From: an uncultured Gammaproteobacteria bacterium | GTDB taxonomy: Bacteria; Pseudomonadota; Gammaproteobacteria; DRLM01 | NCBI GenBank assembly: GCA_947259075.1 | Contig: CAMYKQ010000052.1 | Coordinates: 1-41,810, forward strand | DNA: 41,810 nt | Direction of reading: 5' to 3' | Part shown: positions 16,367-24,158 of the stretch, piece by piece | How the letters are laid out: each line of letters begins with the position of its first letter | Numbering within the stretch: the first letter of the stretch is position 1 | Program-made: the position numbers and the translations under genes | Notes under the pieces: model-generated | What the model was told of the DNA's origin: nothing | Seen by the model: only the letters and a program-made list of their open reading frames with translations | The model's database searches: none

Positions 16367-18693
16367 GGCTTGACCCCTGCTGTGATCTCGCTCAGCAGAC
16401 CTTCCGTTTCCTGCTCCAGCGCGAGGATGTCGGCGCTGATTTCGGCGAGGGTGCGCAGCTTTGGCGGCTTATAGAAATGGCGGGTGAAGCTGATCTCATA
16501 GCCGATCTTGGTGTCGGCCTCGACGATCCAGGCGTCGGGGGTATAGGGCAGCACCTCGCGGCGGATGAAGGCTTCGATGCCGCCCTCCTCCAACAGCGGG
16601 ATTTGCTCGTGGTCACGCAGCTCGCTGTCGGGTTCGTATTCGACGACGCAGAGCTTGCCGTCGATCTCGGCCTCGAAGTGGCCGCGCAGCGGATCGGGGT
16701 GGGCCTTGCCGGGCTTGTGGATTTTTTTGATGACGCGGGCTGCGTCTTCCACGCGCCAACTGACGGCATTGATAATGAGCTTCAGGTCGGCGGCACTGGG
16801 TTTCAGGCTGAGCTTCTTGAGTGAGGCTACAAGCTTTTCGAGAAAGACATTGTGGTCTTCAAAGAGGCCGTCGCCGAGCGTTTCGCGGAGCCGAGTAGCG
16901 ACAGCGATGAGCATGGCATCGCGCTTCCATGTGGCCTCGTTGAGGAGCTTCTTTTTCTTCCCTTCCGGTAGCGTTTTTTTGGCCGTGCCGCCATCGCCTT
17001 CCTCGTCATCCTCCTCGACATCGCTTTTGCCCCAGTTGTTGACGAGTTTCTCCAGTTCCTTACGAACGGCGGCCGGCTTGTCAAAAAGGTCGTCGCCGAG
17101 CTCCTCGTAAAGCGCGGTGCGGATGTCTTCATCGCCCGAGGCATAGCGCAGAGTCTCGACGCGCTGGCGGCTGAGTTGGCTGTGCAGCCGCAAGGGGCGC
17201 TCGACCTTGACCTTCCAGTAACCGAAGGCGGCGTTGGGGAAGATTTTCGACTGCTCGGTTTCCTTGAAGGCGAGGAAGGTGTCACAGATGCGCTGGATGT
17301 CCTCCGGCGCGAGCTCGCAGTTCTTTTTGCCCATGTTCTTGCGCAGGGGCCGGAACCATTGGGTGGCGTCGATGAGCTGTACCTTACCCCGGCGGGGTTT
17401 GGGCTTGCGGTTCGAGAGCACCCAGACGTAGGTGGCGATGCCGGTGTTGTAGAACATGTTGAGCGGCAGAGCGACGATGGCCTCCAGCCAGTCGCTTTCG
17501 ATGATCCAGCGGCGGATGTTGCTTTCACCCTGACCGGCATCGCCGGTGAACAGGGACGAGCCGTTGTGTACCTCGGCGATGCGGCTACCGAGCGGGGTGT
17601 CGTGTTTCATCTTGCTCAGCATATTGGCCAGAAAGAGCATTTGGCCGTCACTGGAGCGGGTGACGAGGGAGTACTCCGGGTCGTCCCCGTGCTGGATGAC
17701 GAAGCGCGGGTCTTTCAATTCTTTCTTGCCACCCATGCGTTCGAGGTCGCTCTTCCAACTCTTGCCGTAGGGTGGATTGGCGAGCATGAAGTCGAACTCG
17801 CGGGAACGGAAGGCGTCGTTGGCCAGTGTCGAATGTTCCGGGCCGCCGACGATGTTGTCCGCGGCATCGCCGTCGCCCTTGAGCAGGAGGTCGGCCTTGC
17901 AGATGGCGTAGGTCTCGGCGTTGATCTCCTGGCCGTAAAGATGCGTGGCGACCTGCTTGCCGTGATCTTTCGCAATCTGCTGCAAGGTTTCCTCCGCCAC
18001 GGTCAGCATGCCGCCGGTGCCACAGGCGCAGTCGTAAAGAAGATAGGTGCCAGACTCGATCTTTTCGGCCACCGGCAAGAACATGAGGTTGGCCATCAGC
18101 CGGACCGCATCGCGAGGCGTCCAGTGCTCGCCGGCCTCTTCGTTGTTCTCTTCGTTGAAGCGGCGCACCAGCTCCTCGAACAGCGTGCCCATCGAATGGT
18201 TATCGAGGGCGGGCAACTCGCCCATGGGCTGCGGGCTGAGGTTGATGTCTTTGTCCAGGAATCTTTCGATGAGCTGGCCGAGGGCGTCGGCCTTGGACAG
18301 ACGCGGGATCTGATGGCGGAACTCGAAGTTGGTGAGGATGTCCTGCACGTTCGGCGAAAAGCCGTCGAGGTAAGCCTCGAAGTCGTCCTTGAGTTTCTGT
18401 TGGGTGGCGCGGGACTTCAGATCGCGGAGCAGGAACGGCGAGGTGTTGTAGAAGGCTTGGCCGGCGGCGGCGCGGAGGGCATCGTCTTGGTTGGCGACCT
18501 GCTCGCGGTCGAGCGCGGCTTTCATTTCTAGGACTGCCTGTTTGGTCGGTTCGAGCACAGCATCGAGGCGACGCAGAACAGTCATAGGCAAGATGACGTC
18601 ACGGTATTTGCCACGCACATAGACATCGCGCAGGATGTCGTCGGCGATGTTCCAGATGAAGTTGGTGAGCCAATTAAGTTGAGCTTGATCCAT
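16363..18693 (-). CDS. hsdM: Type I restriction modification methylase M subunit
   Basis: 776 residues, longer than the ~530 of classical HsdM. An HsdM N-terminal helical domain (1-150) precedes the N6-adenine methylase with AdoMet motif DCACGTGGM (221-229) and catalytic ANPPYG (305-310). The ~280-residue C-terminal extension carries an acidic tract (DVEEDDEEGDGG) and ends in a helix ILALEQETEGLLSEI that may contact HsdS. It methylates adenine in the HsdS target. It is the first gene of the four-gene operon; an AT-rich promoter region lies upstream. Its ATGA stop overlaps the GmrSD-like gene. Confidence 0.93.
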   Translation of the reverse strand: MDQAQLNWLTNFIWNIADDILRDVYVRGKYRDVILPMTVLRRLDAVLEPTKQAVLEMKAALDREQVANQDDALRAAAGQAFYNTSPFLLRDLKSRATQQKLKDDFEAYLDGFSPNVQDILTNFEFRHQIPRLSKADALGQLIERFLDKDINLSPQPMGELPALDNHSMGTLFEELVRRFNEENNEEAGEHWTPRDAVRLMANLMFLPVAEKIESGTYLLYDCACGTGGMLTVAEETLQQIAKDHGKQVATHLYGQEINAETYAICKADLLLKGDGDAADNIVGGPEHSTLANDAFRSREFDFMLANPPYGKSWKSDLERMGGKKELKDPRFVIQHGDDPEYSLVTRSSDGQMLFLANMLSKMKHDTPLGSRIAEVHNGSSLFTGDAGQGESNIRRWIIESDWLEAIVALPLNMFYNTGIATYVWVLSNRKPKPRRGKVQLIDATQWFRPLRKNMGKKNCELAPEDIQRICDTFLAFKETEQSKIFPNAAFGYWKVKVERPLRLHSQLSRQRVETLRYASGDEDIRTALYEELGDDLFDKPAAVRKELEKLVNNWGKSDVEEDDEEGDGGTAKKTLPEGKKKKLLNEATWKRDAMLIAVATRLRETLGDGLFEDHNVFLEKLVASLKKLSLKPSAADLKLIINAVSWRVEDAARVIKKIHKPGKAHPDPLRGHFEAEIDGKLCVVEYEPDSELRDHEQIPLLEEGGIEAFIRREVLPYTPDAWIVEADTKIGYEISFTRHFYKPPKLRTLAEISADILALEQETEGLLSEITAGVKP

Positions 18694-19123
18694 TAATAAT
18701 CATCTTTCTGAATCATTAGAATTTTTTTAAAATGCAATGATTGTAGAGTTAGCATTTTGTGGACCAACCCGGTTGTCTATCCACTAGTTGGTTTGATTAT
18801 GCTGCTGGCAATCAAGCGGCAAAGAGTGTTGCTCCGGCGTCACGACAGCGCGCCGCCTGTTTAAACCCTCCCACCGCAACCCCACTTGTCGGCATGCTGA
18901 CTAGATCGTAAACATGCACGTTCAATAGAAGGGCCGACTGATCGCTAAGGTGAGCGCGGCATTTTTTATATGAACCGGCGTCCTTATCGTTATTCTGCTC
19001 ACCCTGCACAGTCCGGGCATGTTATGCGCCACGCGCAACAAATTGCGCCTCACTATATGGCAATTGGGATGGATCGTACAGACGCTAGATTGGTCAGCTT
19101 GGCGTTGAAGCAGGGACGGTGAA
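18694..19123. other. Intergenic region upstream of the type I operon
   Basis: The part 18694-18760 is AT-rich and should hold the hsdM promoter, reading left. The rest has no recognised gene. A 50-codon plus-strand frame runs from ATG 18970 to TGA 19122 and a 65-codon minus frame from 19009 to 18812; neither has a good ribosome site or a family feature, and they overlap, so at most one could be real. Confidence 0.4.
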
Positions 19124-19699
19124 TTACCCCCGCCGCCATTCCCACGGACGTTGCTGTAAACCCGGTTCCCGCCATATGCCCACCCGCGCGGATTGGACAA
19201 TGCGCTGGGCATCTGTGTAGCTAGGCTCGCGACAGTATTTGGGATACACCGCGACGGCGCCGTCACGGACCATTTCCAGATTGAGGTTCACTCTCCCCCG
19301 CCACACCTCCCCCACAGTGCGGCCGTAGCGGTCGCGGGCTTTGACGTGCACGTCCACGGGGTCGTCGTCCACCAGTTCGCGCAGGTGATCGCGGGCCTGG
19401 CGGCCCCAGGGGGCTTGTTTCAGTTCCGGGGCATCGATGCAGTAGAGGCGGATTTTGAGTTTGCGCGACTGGTCGCGGTGGCGGTCGCAGTGCACGGTCA
19501 TCGTGTCGCCGTCGTGGATGTTGAGCACGGCGCAGTCGTCGAGGACGACTTGGTCCTTGGCCACGTGATGGATGCGGGCCTGGGCGATCCACGGTAGGGT
19601 GAGCGCCAACAGGGCCACAAACCAAAACAGGACGATGCGGCGGTGGCTCAGGTAGTCCGTGGCGTGACGGGGAAGCAATTTATAACTGAAGTCCGGCAT
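19124..19699 (-). CDS. Staphylococcal-nuclease-like exported or membrane-anchored nuclease
   Basis: 191 residues. A hydrophobic segment at 22-40 (IVLFWFVALLALTLPWIAQA) is a signal peptide or anchor, so the enzyme should act outside the cytoplasm. The SNase fold follows: NIHDGDTMTVHCD, then RLYCIDAPELKQAPWG with the Arg, Asp and Glu of the active site, then KARDRYGRTVGEVW with the second catalytic Arg, and QSARVGIWREPG near the end. It hydrolyses DNA or RNA with Ca2+ in known members. Such thermonuclease-like proteins are common on conjugative elements. It lies downstream of the LexA-polymerase cassette but has its own TATAAT-like promoter box. Confidence 0.85.
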   Translation of the reverse strand: MPDFSYKLLPRHATDYLSHRRIVLFWFVALLALTLPWIAQARIHHVAKDQVVLDDCAVLNIHDGDTMTVHCDRHRDQSRKLKIRLYCIDAPELKQAPWGRQARDHLRELVDDDPVDVHVKARDRYGRTVGEVWRGRVNLNLEMVRDGAVAVYPKYCREPSYTDAQRIVQSARVGIWREPGLQQRPWEWRRG

Positions 19700-19706
19700 G
19701 CGCCGG

Positions 19707-19712
19707 ATTATA
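19707..19712 (-). promoter_or_regulatory. -10-like box for the SNase gene, leaderless start
   Basis: On the minus strand TATAAT ends 7 bp before the ATG at 19699, inside a strongly AT-rich tract (19707-19740). Transcription would then begin at or next to the ATG. The -35 region is weak (TTTAAT-like). Confidence 0.4.
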
Positions 19713-19790
19713 TATAATTTTAACTTATATTAAACCTGCGCATAATGATTCCTGCCAGCTTTGGCCGGTGTGATCGCCTCGTTCCGCCAA

Positions 19791-20201
19791 TCAGCCGCAC
19801 AGGATCCGCGGCCAGCGCGTATGGATGGCATCCTCGACTCGGGGCTCGACGGTGACCACGTAGACGCGCCGCTCATGACCGTCACGCGCCACTAGACCTT
19901 GTACCCACTTGCCAGCGGTGATGTCGTACCAGCGGGCTTGGCCTTCGATGTCTTTTTCCATGAAGCTGAGCAGCGGCAGTTTCACCGGCTGGGGAAACCA
20001 GCGGTCCCAGTGGCCGGCGTAGATGCCTTCGAGCCGGGCCCAGCCGCCCAGCGGCAGTTGACCTTGTTGGTGTTGGCGGCGGCCCCAGGGCAGCAGCTCG
20101 ACGTCGCCGCAACGAATGCGCACCGGCAGCTGTGCGTGGGCGGTGGCGAAGGCAAGTCGCCACTCACGGCCGTCGTGGCAGTAGAGAACGGTTTCGCACA
20201 T
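19791..20201 (-). CDS. Short SRAP/YedK-like protein (SOS-response-associated)
   Basis: 136 residues, shorter than the ~220 of YedK/HMCES. By eye the SRAP landmarks are in order: Cys2 directly after the initiator Met, PWGRR (WG), WARLEG in place of NARxET, SFMEKD in place of the FxEW segment with its Glu, and IHTRWPRIL for the IHxRMPxIL motif with its His. In YedK, Cys2 forms a thiazolidine crosslink with abasic sites in single-stranded DNA, and the Glu and His assist. The Asn of NARxE is replaced by Trp here. The ATG starts one base after the polymerase stop (TGA G ATG), so it is translationally coupled to an error-prone polymerase, a fitting context for lesion handling. Confidence 0.7.
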   Translation of the reverse strand: MCETVLYCHDGREWRLAFATAHAQLPVRIRCGDVELLPWGRRQHQQGQLPLGGWARLEGIYAGHWDRWFPQPVKLPLLSFMEKDIEGQARWYDITAGKWVQGLVARDGHERRVYVVTVEPRVEDAIHTRWPRILCG

Positions 20202-20202
20202 C

Positions 20203-21438
20203 TCAGCGCCGCTGCTGAATGGTGTCGCGATGGCCGTAAGGTTTCCACGCCGGGGCGATGACGTTGGGCATGCTGGAGCGGCCCAGAAGCCGCGCGGGGG
20301 CGAGCGCGAATTCGCCGTAGCGTTGATTGATGGCGTCCATCACTTGATTACACGCGGCACGGCGCGGGGCGCTGTCGCCGAACATATCGCCCTGCGCCAG
20401 GGCGGGACGCGGATCGAGCGCGGTGACTTGCACTTGATGCACGCCTTGCCCGCGCCAGTGTTGTTCCAGCATGTTGCGGCACAGCGCCAGTACAGGCGCG
20501 GCATCGTCCGTGGGATATTCGCTGCGGTAATGCCCGCCGAGCCACTCATCCGCACGCAGGCCGATGAAAAATGTCCGTGCGTGTAATTGGTGGCGGCGCA
20601 AACGCACGGCGACCTTGAAGGCCATGTGTTCGAGATAGGTGATGATCACTTCGTGGGAACGCGTATTGGGCGGCATGACCTTGCCATGGCCCACGCTCTT
20701 GGGCGCGGCCACCTGCGTTTGCACCGGCGCGGGATCGAGGCCTTGCGCCATGAGCCAGATGCGGCGGCCGATATCGCCCCAGCGCCGCGCCAATTCACTG
20801 ATGGGCAGCTTGGCCATGTCGCCGCAGCTGCGCACGCCGCGCGCGGCGAGGTAGCCGCCGATGCCGTGGCTGATGCCGCACAAGTCGGTGACGGGCACGT
20901 CACGCAAACGCGCCGCCGTCTCCCACGGCGGGATGACGGTGAGGCCGTCGGGCTTGCGGAGTTTGGCGGCGTATTTGGCGGTGGTCTTGTCGCCCGAGAC
21001 GCCCACCGAACACAGCAGGCCCGAGGCCTCGTACACCGTGCGTTTGATGCGGCGGGCGACCGTGTCGGGCGGCCCCCACAGCGACTGGCAGGCGGTGAGG
21101 TCGAGATATGCTTCGTCCACCGAGAACACTTCGACATCGGGCGTGATGGTGATGAGCGCGTCCATGATGGCGGTGGACACCGCGGCATAGCGCTCGGGGC
21201 GCGCGGCCACGGCAAGGAAGTGCGGACACAGGCGCCGCGCCTCTTTGACGCGCATGCCGGTGCGGATGCCGAAGGCGCGCGCCTCGTAGGAGCAGGTGAT
21301 GATGCAGGTGCCCTGCGCGCCGTTGGTGATGCCGATGGGGCGGCCTTGCAGCTCGGGCAGATCGCGTTGCTCGATGGCGGCGAAGAAGGCGTTCATGTCC
21401 ACCAAGGCGATGACGCGGGGCCAGTGCGGCGTGGTCAT
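20203..21438 (-). CDS. Y-family (DinB/UmuC-type) translesion DNA polymerase
   Basis: 411 residues. Catalytic acids are in place: ALVDMNAFFAAIEQRD (first Asp and the Phe steric-gate region) and SVDEAYLDL (Asp-Glu). SVGVSGDKTTAKYAAKLRKPDG matches the conserved finger/palm segment, and a little-finger domain follows. QGDMF near residue 350 resembles a beta-clamp-binding motif. The protein copies past DNA damage at the price of mutations. It is the second gene of the cassette, 7 bp after lexA, followed by the SRAP-like gene. Length and sequence fit UmuC/DinB-like polymerases carried by mobile elements; I cannot say whether it acts as Pol IV or Pol V, and no umuD-like partner other than the LexA-type protein is present. 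Confidence 0.92.
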   Translation of the reverse strand: MTTPHWPRVIALVDMNAFFAAIEQRDLPELQGRPIGITNGAQGTCIITCSYEARAFGIRTGMRVKEARRLCPHFLAVAARPERYAAVSTAIMDALITITPDVEVFSVDEAYLDLTACQSLWGPPDTVARRIKRTVYEASGLLCSVGVSGDKTTAKYAAKLRKPDGLTVIPPWETAARLRDVPVTDLCGISHGIGGYLAARGVRSCGDMAKLPISELARRWGDIGRRIWLMAQGLDPAPVQTQVAAPKSVGHGKVMPPNTRSHEVIITYLEHMAFKVAVRLRRHQLHARTFFIGLRADEWLGGHYRSEYPTDDAAPVLALCRNMLEQHWRGQGVHQVQVTALDPRPALAQGDMFGDSAPRRAACNQVMDAINQRYGEFALAPARLLGRSSMPNVIAPAWKPYGHRDTIQQRR

Positions 21439-21445
21439 GGCGGCC

Positions 21446-22036
21446 TCAGCGGTAACCGCGCAGCAGGCCGACCACGATGCCCTGAACGGTCACGCGCGCG
21501 CCGCTGTAGGTGACGGCTTGCAGCGCGGCGTTGGCCGGGATCAGGGTGACGCCGCCGTCGCGCCGGTGCTTGATGCGCTTGAGGGTGGCGTTGTCGCCGT
21601 CGATGAGCGCCACCACGATGTCGCCGTCCTCGGCGCGGTCGCGCTGTTGCACGATGACCGTGTCGCCGTCGAGTATCCCCGCCTCCACCATGGAGTCGCC
21701 CTGGACGTGCAGGGCAAAACGATCCGGCCCCAAGAAGAAATCGGCGAGGTTGAGGGTGTCCCTCCCCGGAATGGCCTCGATGGGCTGCCCGGCGGCGATG
21801 CGGCCCAGCAGCGGCAGGGACAGCGGCGCCACCTGCCCCGTGAGCCGCAGGGCGCGCCAGCCCTCGCCGCGCTCCAGATAGCCCTTGTCCACCAGGACCT
21901 GCACCAGGCGGTGCACCGCGCCCTTGGAGCACAGGCCCAGGGCCGTGCCGATTTCCGCCAGCGTGGGCGCGTGCCCCTCCCGCGCGAGCTGGTCGCGGAT
22001 GACGTGCAGGGTCAGGGATTGCTGGCGGGTGAGCAT
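21446..22036 (-). CDS. lexA: LexA-type SOS repressor (element-borne)
   Basis: 196 residues from ATG 22036, which gives the standard LexA start MLTRQQSLTLHVIRDQL; the longer frame to 22135 reads through the operator. The winged helix has APTLAEIGTALGLCSKGAVHRLV with Lys-Gly in the recognition helix. The S24 domain has an Ala-Gly cleavage pair in GRIAAGQP, the nucleophile Ser in GDSM and the Lys in ATLKRI. RecA-stimulated self-cleavage would open the promoter. It heads an operon with a Y-family polymerase and an SRAP-like protein. Its promoter holds two arms of a 12-bp inverted repeat, so it is probably self-repressed. It may also serve as a UmuD-like partner, but the full DNA-binding domain favours LexA. 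Confidence 0.9.
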   Translation of the reverse strand: MLTRQQSLTLHVIRDQLAREGHAPTLAEIGTALGLCSKGAVHRLVQVLVDKGYLERGEGWRALRLTGQVAPLSLPLLGRIAAGQPIEAIPGRDTLNLADFFLGPDRFALHVQGDSMVEAGILDGDTVIVQQRDRAEDGDIVVALIDGDNATLKRIKHRRDGGVTLIPANAALQAVTYSGARVTVQGIVVGLLRGYR

Positions 22037-22041
22037 GGGGT

Positions 22042-22093
22042 AAGTTCTCAAAAGGTTCCCATTCAGCATAGGGGAGGTTTTGAGAACTTTCAA
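22042..22093 (-). promoter_or_regulatory. lexA-polymerase promoter with inverted operator sites
   Basis: On the minus strand TTGAAA (22088-22093) and TATGCT (22065-22070) stand exactly 17 bp apart. AAGTTCTCAAAA (22042-22053) and its exact reverse complement (22078-22089) flank the -10 region and overlap the -35 edge. The left site reads GTTC-N7-GTTC on the plus strand (22044-22058), the form of the SOS box known from alphaproteobacteria. LexA bound here would cover the transcription start. Confidence 0.7.
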
Positions 22094-22159
22094 GCGGGGT
22101 CGGACCGGAACACATCTTAACCCGTAACCAGGCACAGTGCGTTTAGGCGCGTGTTGCTA

Positions 22160-22456
22160 TCACATCAAATCGATAAGCGCGAGGAACATCGGTGGAAGCA
22201 AGGCGATAAGCAGCGCCGCAAGCCACAAACGGACCGGGCGTAACCGGCGCCAAGCCACGATCAGACCGATGAAGGCGACCACTACCAGCGCGACGGACGC
22301 GTAGAATGACAATGGGACTGCAAAGGAAAAGACCAAGGCCAAGCCCATGTCGCCTTGGCCGAGGGCCTCTGCGTTGCGGCCCCAGAAGCTGATGAAGAAG
22401 GCACTGGCCACCATCACCGGCAGCATGAGAAAAACGGCATGGTCCTGCTTCATCAT
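22160..22456 (-). CDS. Small membrane protein, unknown
   Basis: 98 residues that are almost wholly hydrophobic, with three likely membrane segments (about 9-25, 38-66, 75-95) and a basic loop WRRLRPVR before the last. No family is recognised. It lies between the YdjM-like gene and lexA, in the same direction. An overlapping frame (22143-22475) is a poorer candidate because it lacks membrane character. Holin-like or regulatory roles are possible, but nothing supports either. Confidence 0.5.
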   Translation of the reverse strand: MMKQDHAVFLMLPVMVASAFFISFWGRNAEALGQGDMGLALVFSFAVPLSFYASVALVVVAFIGLIVAWRRLRPVRLWLAALLIALLPPMFLALIDLM

Positions 22457-22481
22457 TTGCGCCGTCGATAAACACCGCCAG

Positions 22482-23576
22482 CTAGTTAGGCAATTGCTTC
22501 ATCAGTGATGTCGGCAAACCTGCCTTAGTTTCCGTCAACTCAATCACCGGCGTCCTGCTCCGCGGTGGATGCCGCAGCTGTACCTGCAATGACACATTCC
22601 GCAACGAGCGTGGCAACACCGTATCAATGCCGATTACATCGGCCAGAGATAGCGCAATGTTGTCACCCGCCACCCCGACAGTCGATGGCATCGGCTTCAC
22701 GCCGCGCGCGTTCAGCATGCCGCTGACATAAACCCGCCCCGCTTCCTCGGCCTCTTGCAATGCCTTTATCAACGCTTCTTTCGTCGTGCGCTTGGCGGTG
22801 AGGGTGATCGTGCTAATAACCTCCGGCTCACCGCGTTTTAACACCACATGCTCGGCATACCAATCACACTCGCTGCTCTTGCACGCGGTGACGGCGCCGT
22901 GGTCGGTGTCGAGCAGGAAGCCGTTGGCTTTGTAAGGCGCGATGACGTAGTAGCGGCCACTCACTGGCTTGAACGCTCTATTGTCTTGGCCTTCGATGTC
23001 CAGCCACCACGCATACCCTGATTTGTGCGCGTCGTAGTGTTCGCGCGCGGCGCCGATGTCGGCCACCCAGTCACGGATGAGGCCCAGCGGGCCGCTGGCG
23101 CTTTGCGCGGCCCAGGCGACCGGGAGTGAGAGCGCGACGATCAGAACGGCGAAGGCCAGTTCGCCCCAGCTCATGGCGGCGATGCGGTATTGGGCGTTGC
23201 CGGGAATGACGCAGCGCACGCGCGCGGGCCAGAACCAGGCCACGCCGGCCGGGGTCATCATGTCGGCGATGGGGTGGGAGGCAAACCCCGCGATGAGCGC
23301 TAGCCACCAGCCATAGGGCAGCGGCCACGCCAGCGCGGCGAGCAGCGATAACGCGATGAGCGAGTGCGTGGCGGTGCGGTGCCCGACCCAGTGCTCAAGG
23401 GGACCGGACAACCACGGCACCAGACGGCCGACGATGCCTTCGCGTTTGTCGAGATCGGGCAGCAGGGCTGCGAACGCGGCGGCGGTGGCTTCGGGCGCGG
23501 TGGGGGCGTGGCCGGTTGCCAGGGCGGCGGTCAAGTAAGCGAATTGTCCGACGATGAGGTGGGTGGGCGTCAGCAT
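22482..23576 (-). CDS. YdjM-like membrane-bound metal-dependent hydrolase
   Basis: 364 residues. The N-terminal half carries the YdjM/COG1988 pattern: MLTPTHLIVG, LLPDLDKREG, HWVGHRTATHSLIAL and FASHPIADMMTPAGV with conserved His and Asp that could bind metal, set among four to five hydrophobic segments. The C-terminal ~190 residues are hydrophilic and unusual, with two cysteines in TACKSSECDW. E. coli ydjM is LexA-controlled, so its place near an element-borne lexA is notable, though no GTTC-N7-GTTC box was found before it. The substrate is unknown. Start chosen because THLIVG follows directly. Confidence 0.75.
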   Translation of the reverse strand: MLTPTHLIVGQFAYLTAALATGHAPTAPEATAAAFAALLPDLDKREGIVGRLVPWLSGPLEHWVGHRTATHSLIALSLLAALAWPLPYGWWLALIAGFASHPIADMMTPAGVAWFWPARVRCVIPGNAQYRIAAMSWGELAFAVLIVALSLPVAWAAQSASGPLGLIRDWVADIGAAREHYDAHKSGYAWWLDIEGQDNRAFKPVSGRYYVIAPYKANGFLLDTDHGAVTACKSSECDWYAEHVVLKRGEPEVISTITLTAKRTTKEALIKALQEAEEAGRVYVSGMLNARGVKPMPSTVGVAGDNIALSLADVIGIDTVLPRSLRNVSLQVQLRHPPRSRTPVIELTETKAGLPTSLMKQLPN

Positions 23577-23619
23577 TAGGCAGACTCTGGTATAGAGAGA
23601 TAACTTAGGGGTAACGCCA

Positions 23620-24027
23620 TCATGCCAAGAGTGGATGAAGCAGGATGTATACCCAGAAGGCCGTCAGCGCGAGAGGGATCACCTTCCATGGATACAATTT
23701 GGTGATCAGCTTCGGCGTGATCTCAGCGCTGCGCAACGCAATCACTCTCGGTCCCGCATCAACGCCTGAACGGTGCTTCTCCCAGTCATCGGCCAGTTTA
23801 CGTATCGCCAAGGTATTGCAGTGGAGCTTTGCGCTGATCGAAACGCAGAAGATCAAGCCCACCAGGGCGATGGGCGCAATCAGATAGGGATCTTTTCCCC
23901 AGATAAAACCCAGCGCTGCCATTAACAAACCATTCGAGGCGACCAGCCAATTCAAGGCTTGGTCGCGCAGGACGTTCTCATGCTCGATCATTGAGCGCAC
24001 GATTGCGGCATAATCCACGTCGTCCAT
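23620..24027 (-). CDS. Small multi-pass membrane protein, unknown
   Basis: 135 residues from ATG 24027, preceded by GGAG at a good distance; a longer frame to 24162 has no such site. A polar N-terminal helix (IVRSMIEHENVLRDQALNWL) leads to hydrophobic segments at about 28-42, 48-65 and 112-132 with a polar stretch between. Proteins starting with EHENxLRDQRLNWL and two to four membrane helices are widespread hypotheticals. I cannot assign a function; membrane effectors of defence systems have a similar build, but that is only a resemblance. Confidence 0.55.
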   Translation of the reverse strand: MDDVDYAAIVRSMIEHENVLRDQALNWLVASNGLLMAALGFIWGKDPYLIAPIALVGLIFCVSISAKLHCNTLAIRKLADDWEKHRSGVDAGPRVIALRSAEITPKLITKLYPWKVIPLALTAFWVYILLHPLLA

Positions 24028-24158
24028 GTTGCGCGTCTCCGTACTGAATGGGGCGAGTTCCATCCAGATGAAAACGCCGGCCACCTGCGAGCGTCGACAC
24101 TCATGAAACTGCCTACCTATCAGTATAGGCAACGCTGCGGTTGAGGATGTCACCACGC

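Noticed and set aside
17176-18531. 451-codon plus-strand frame opposite hsdM
   Set aside because: Antisense shadow of a GC-rich gene; hsdM on the other strand has all family motifs.
20587-21513. 308-codon plus-strand frame opposite the Y-family polymerase
   Set aside because: His/Asp/Gly-rich composition typical of antisense to GC-rich genes; the polymerase frame has catalytic motifs.
22143-22475. 110-codon minus frame overlapping the small membrane protein
   Set aside because: No membrane or family character; the 98-residue frame is consistently hydrophobic with three segments.
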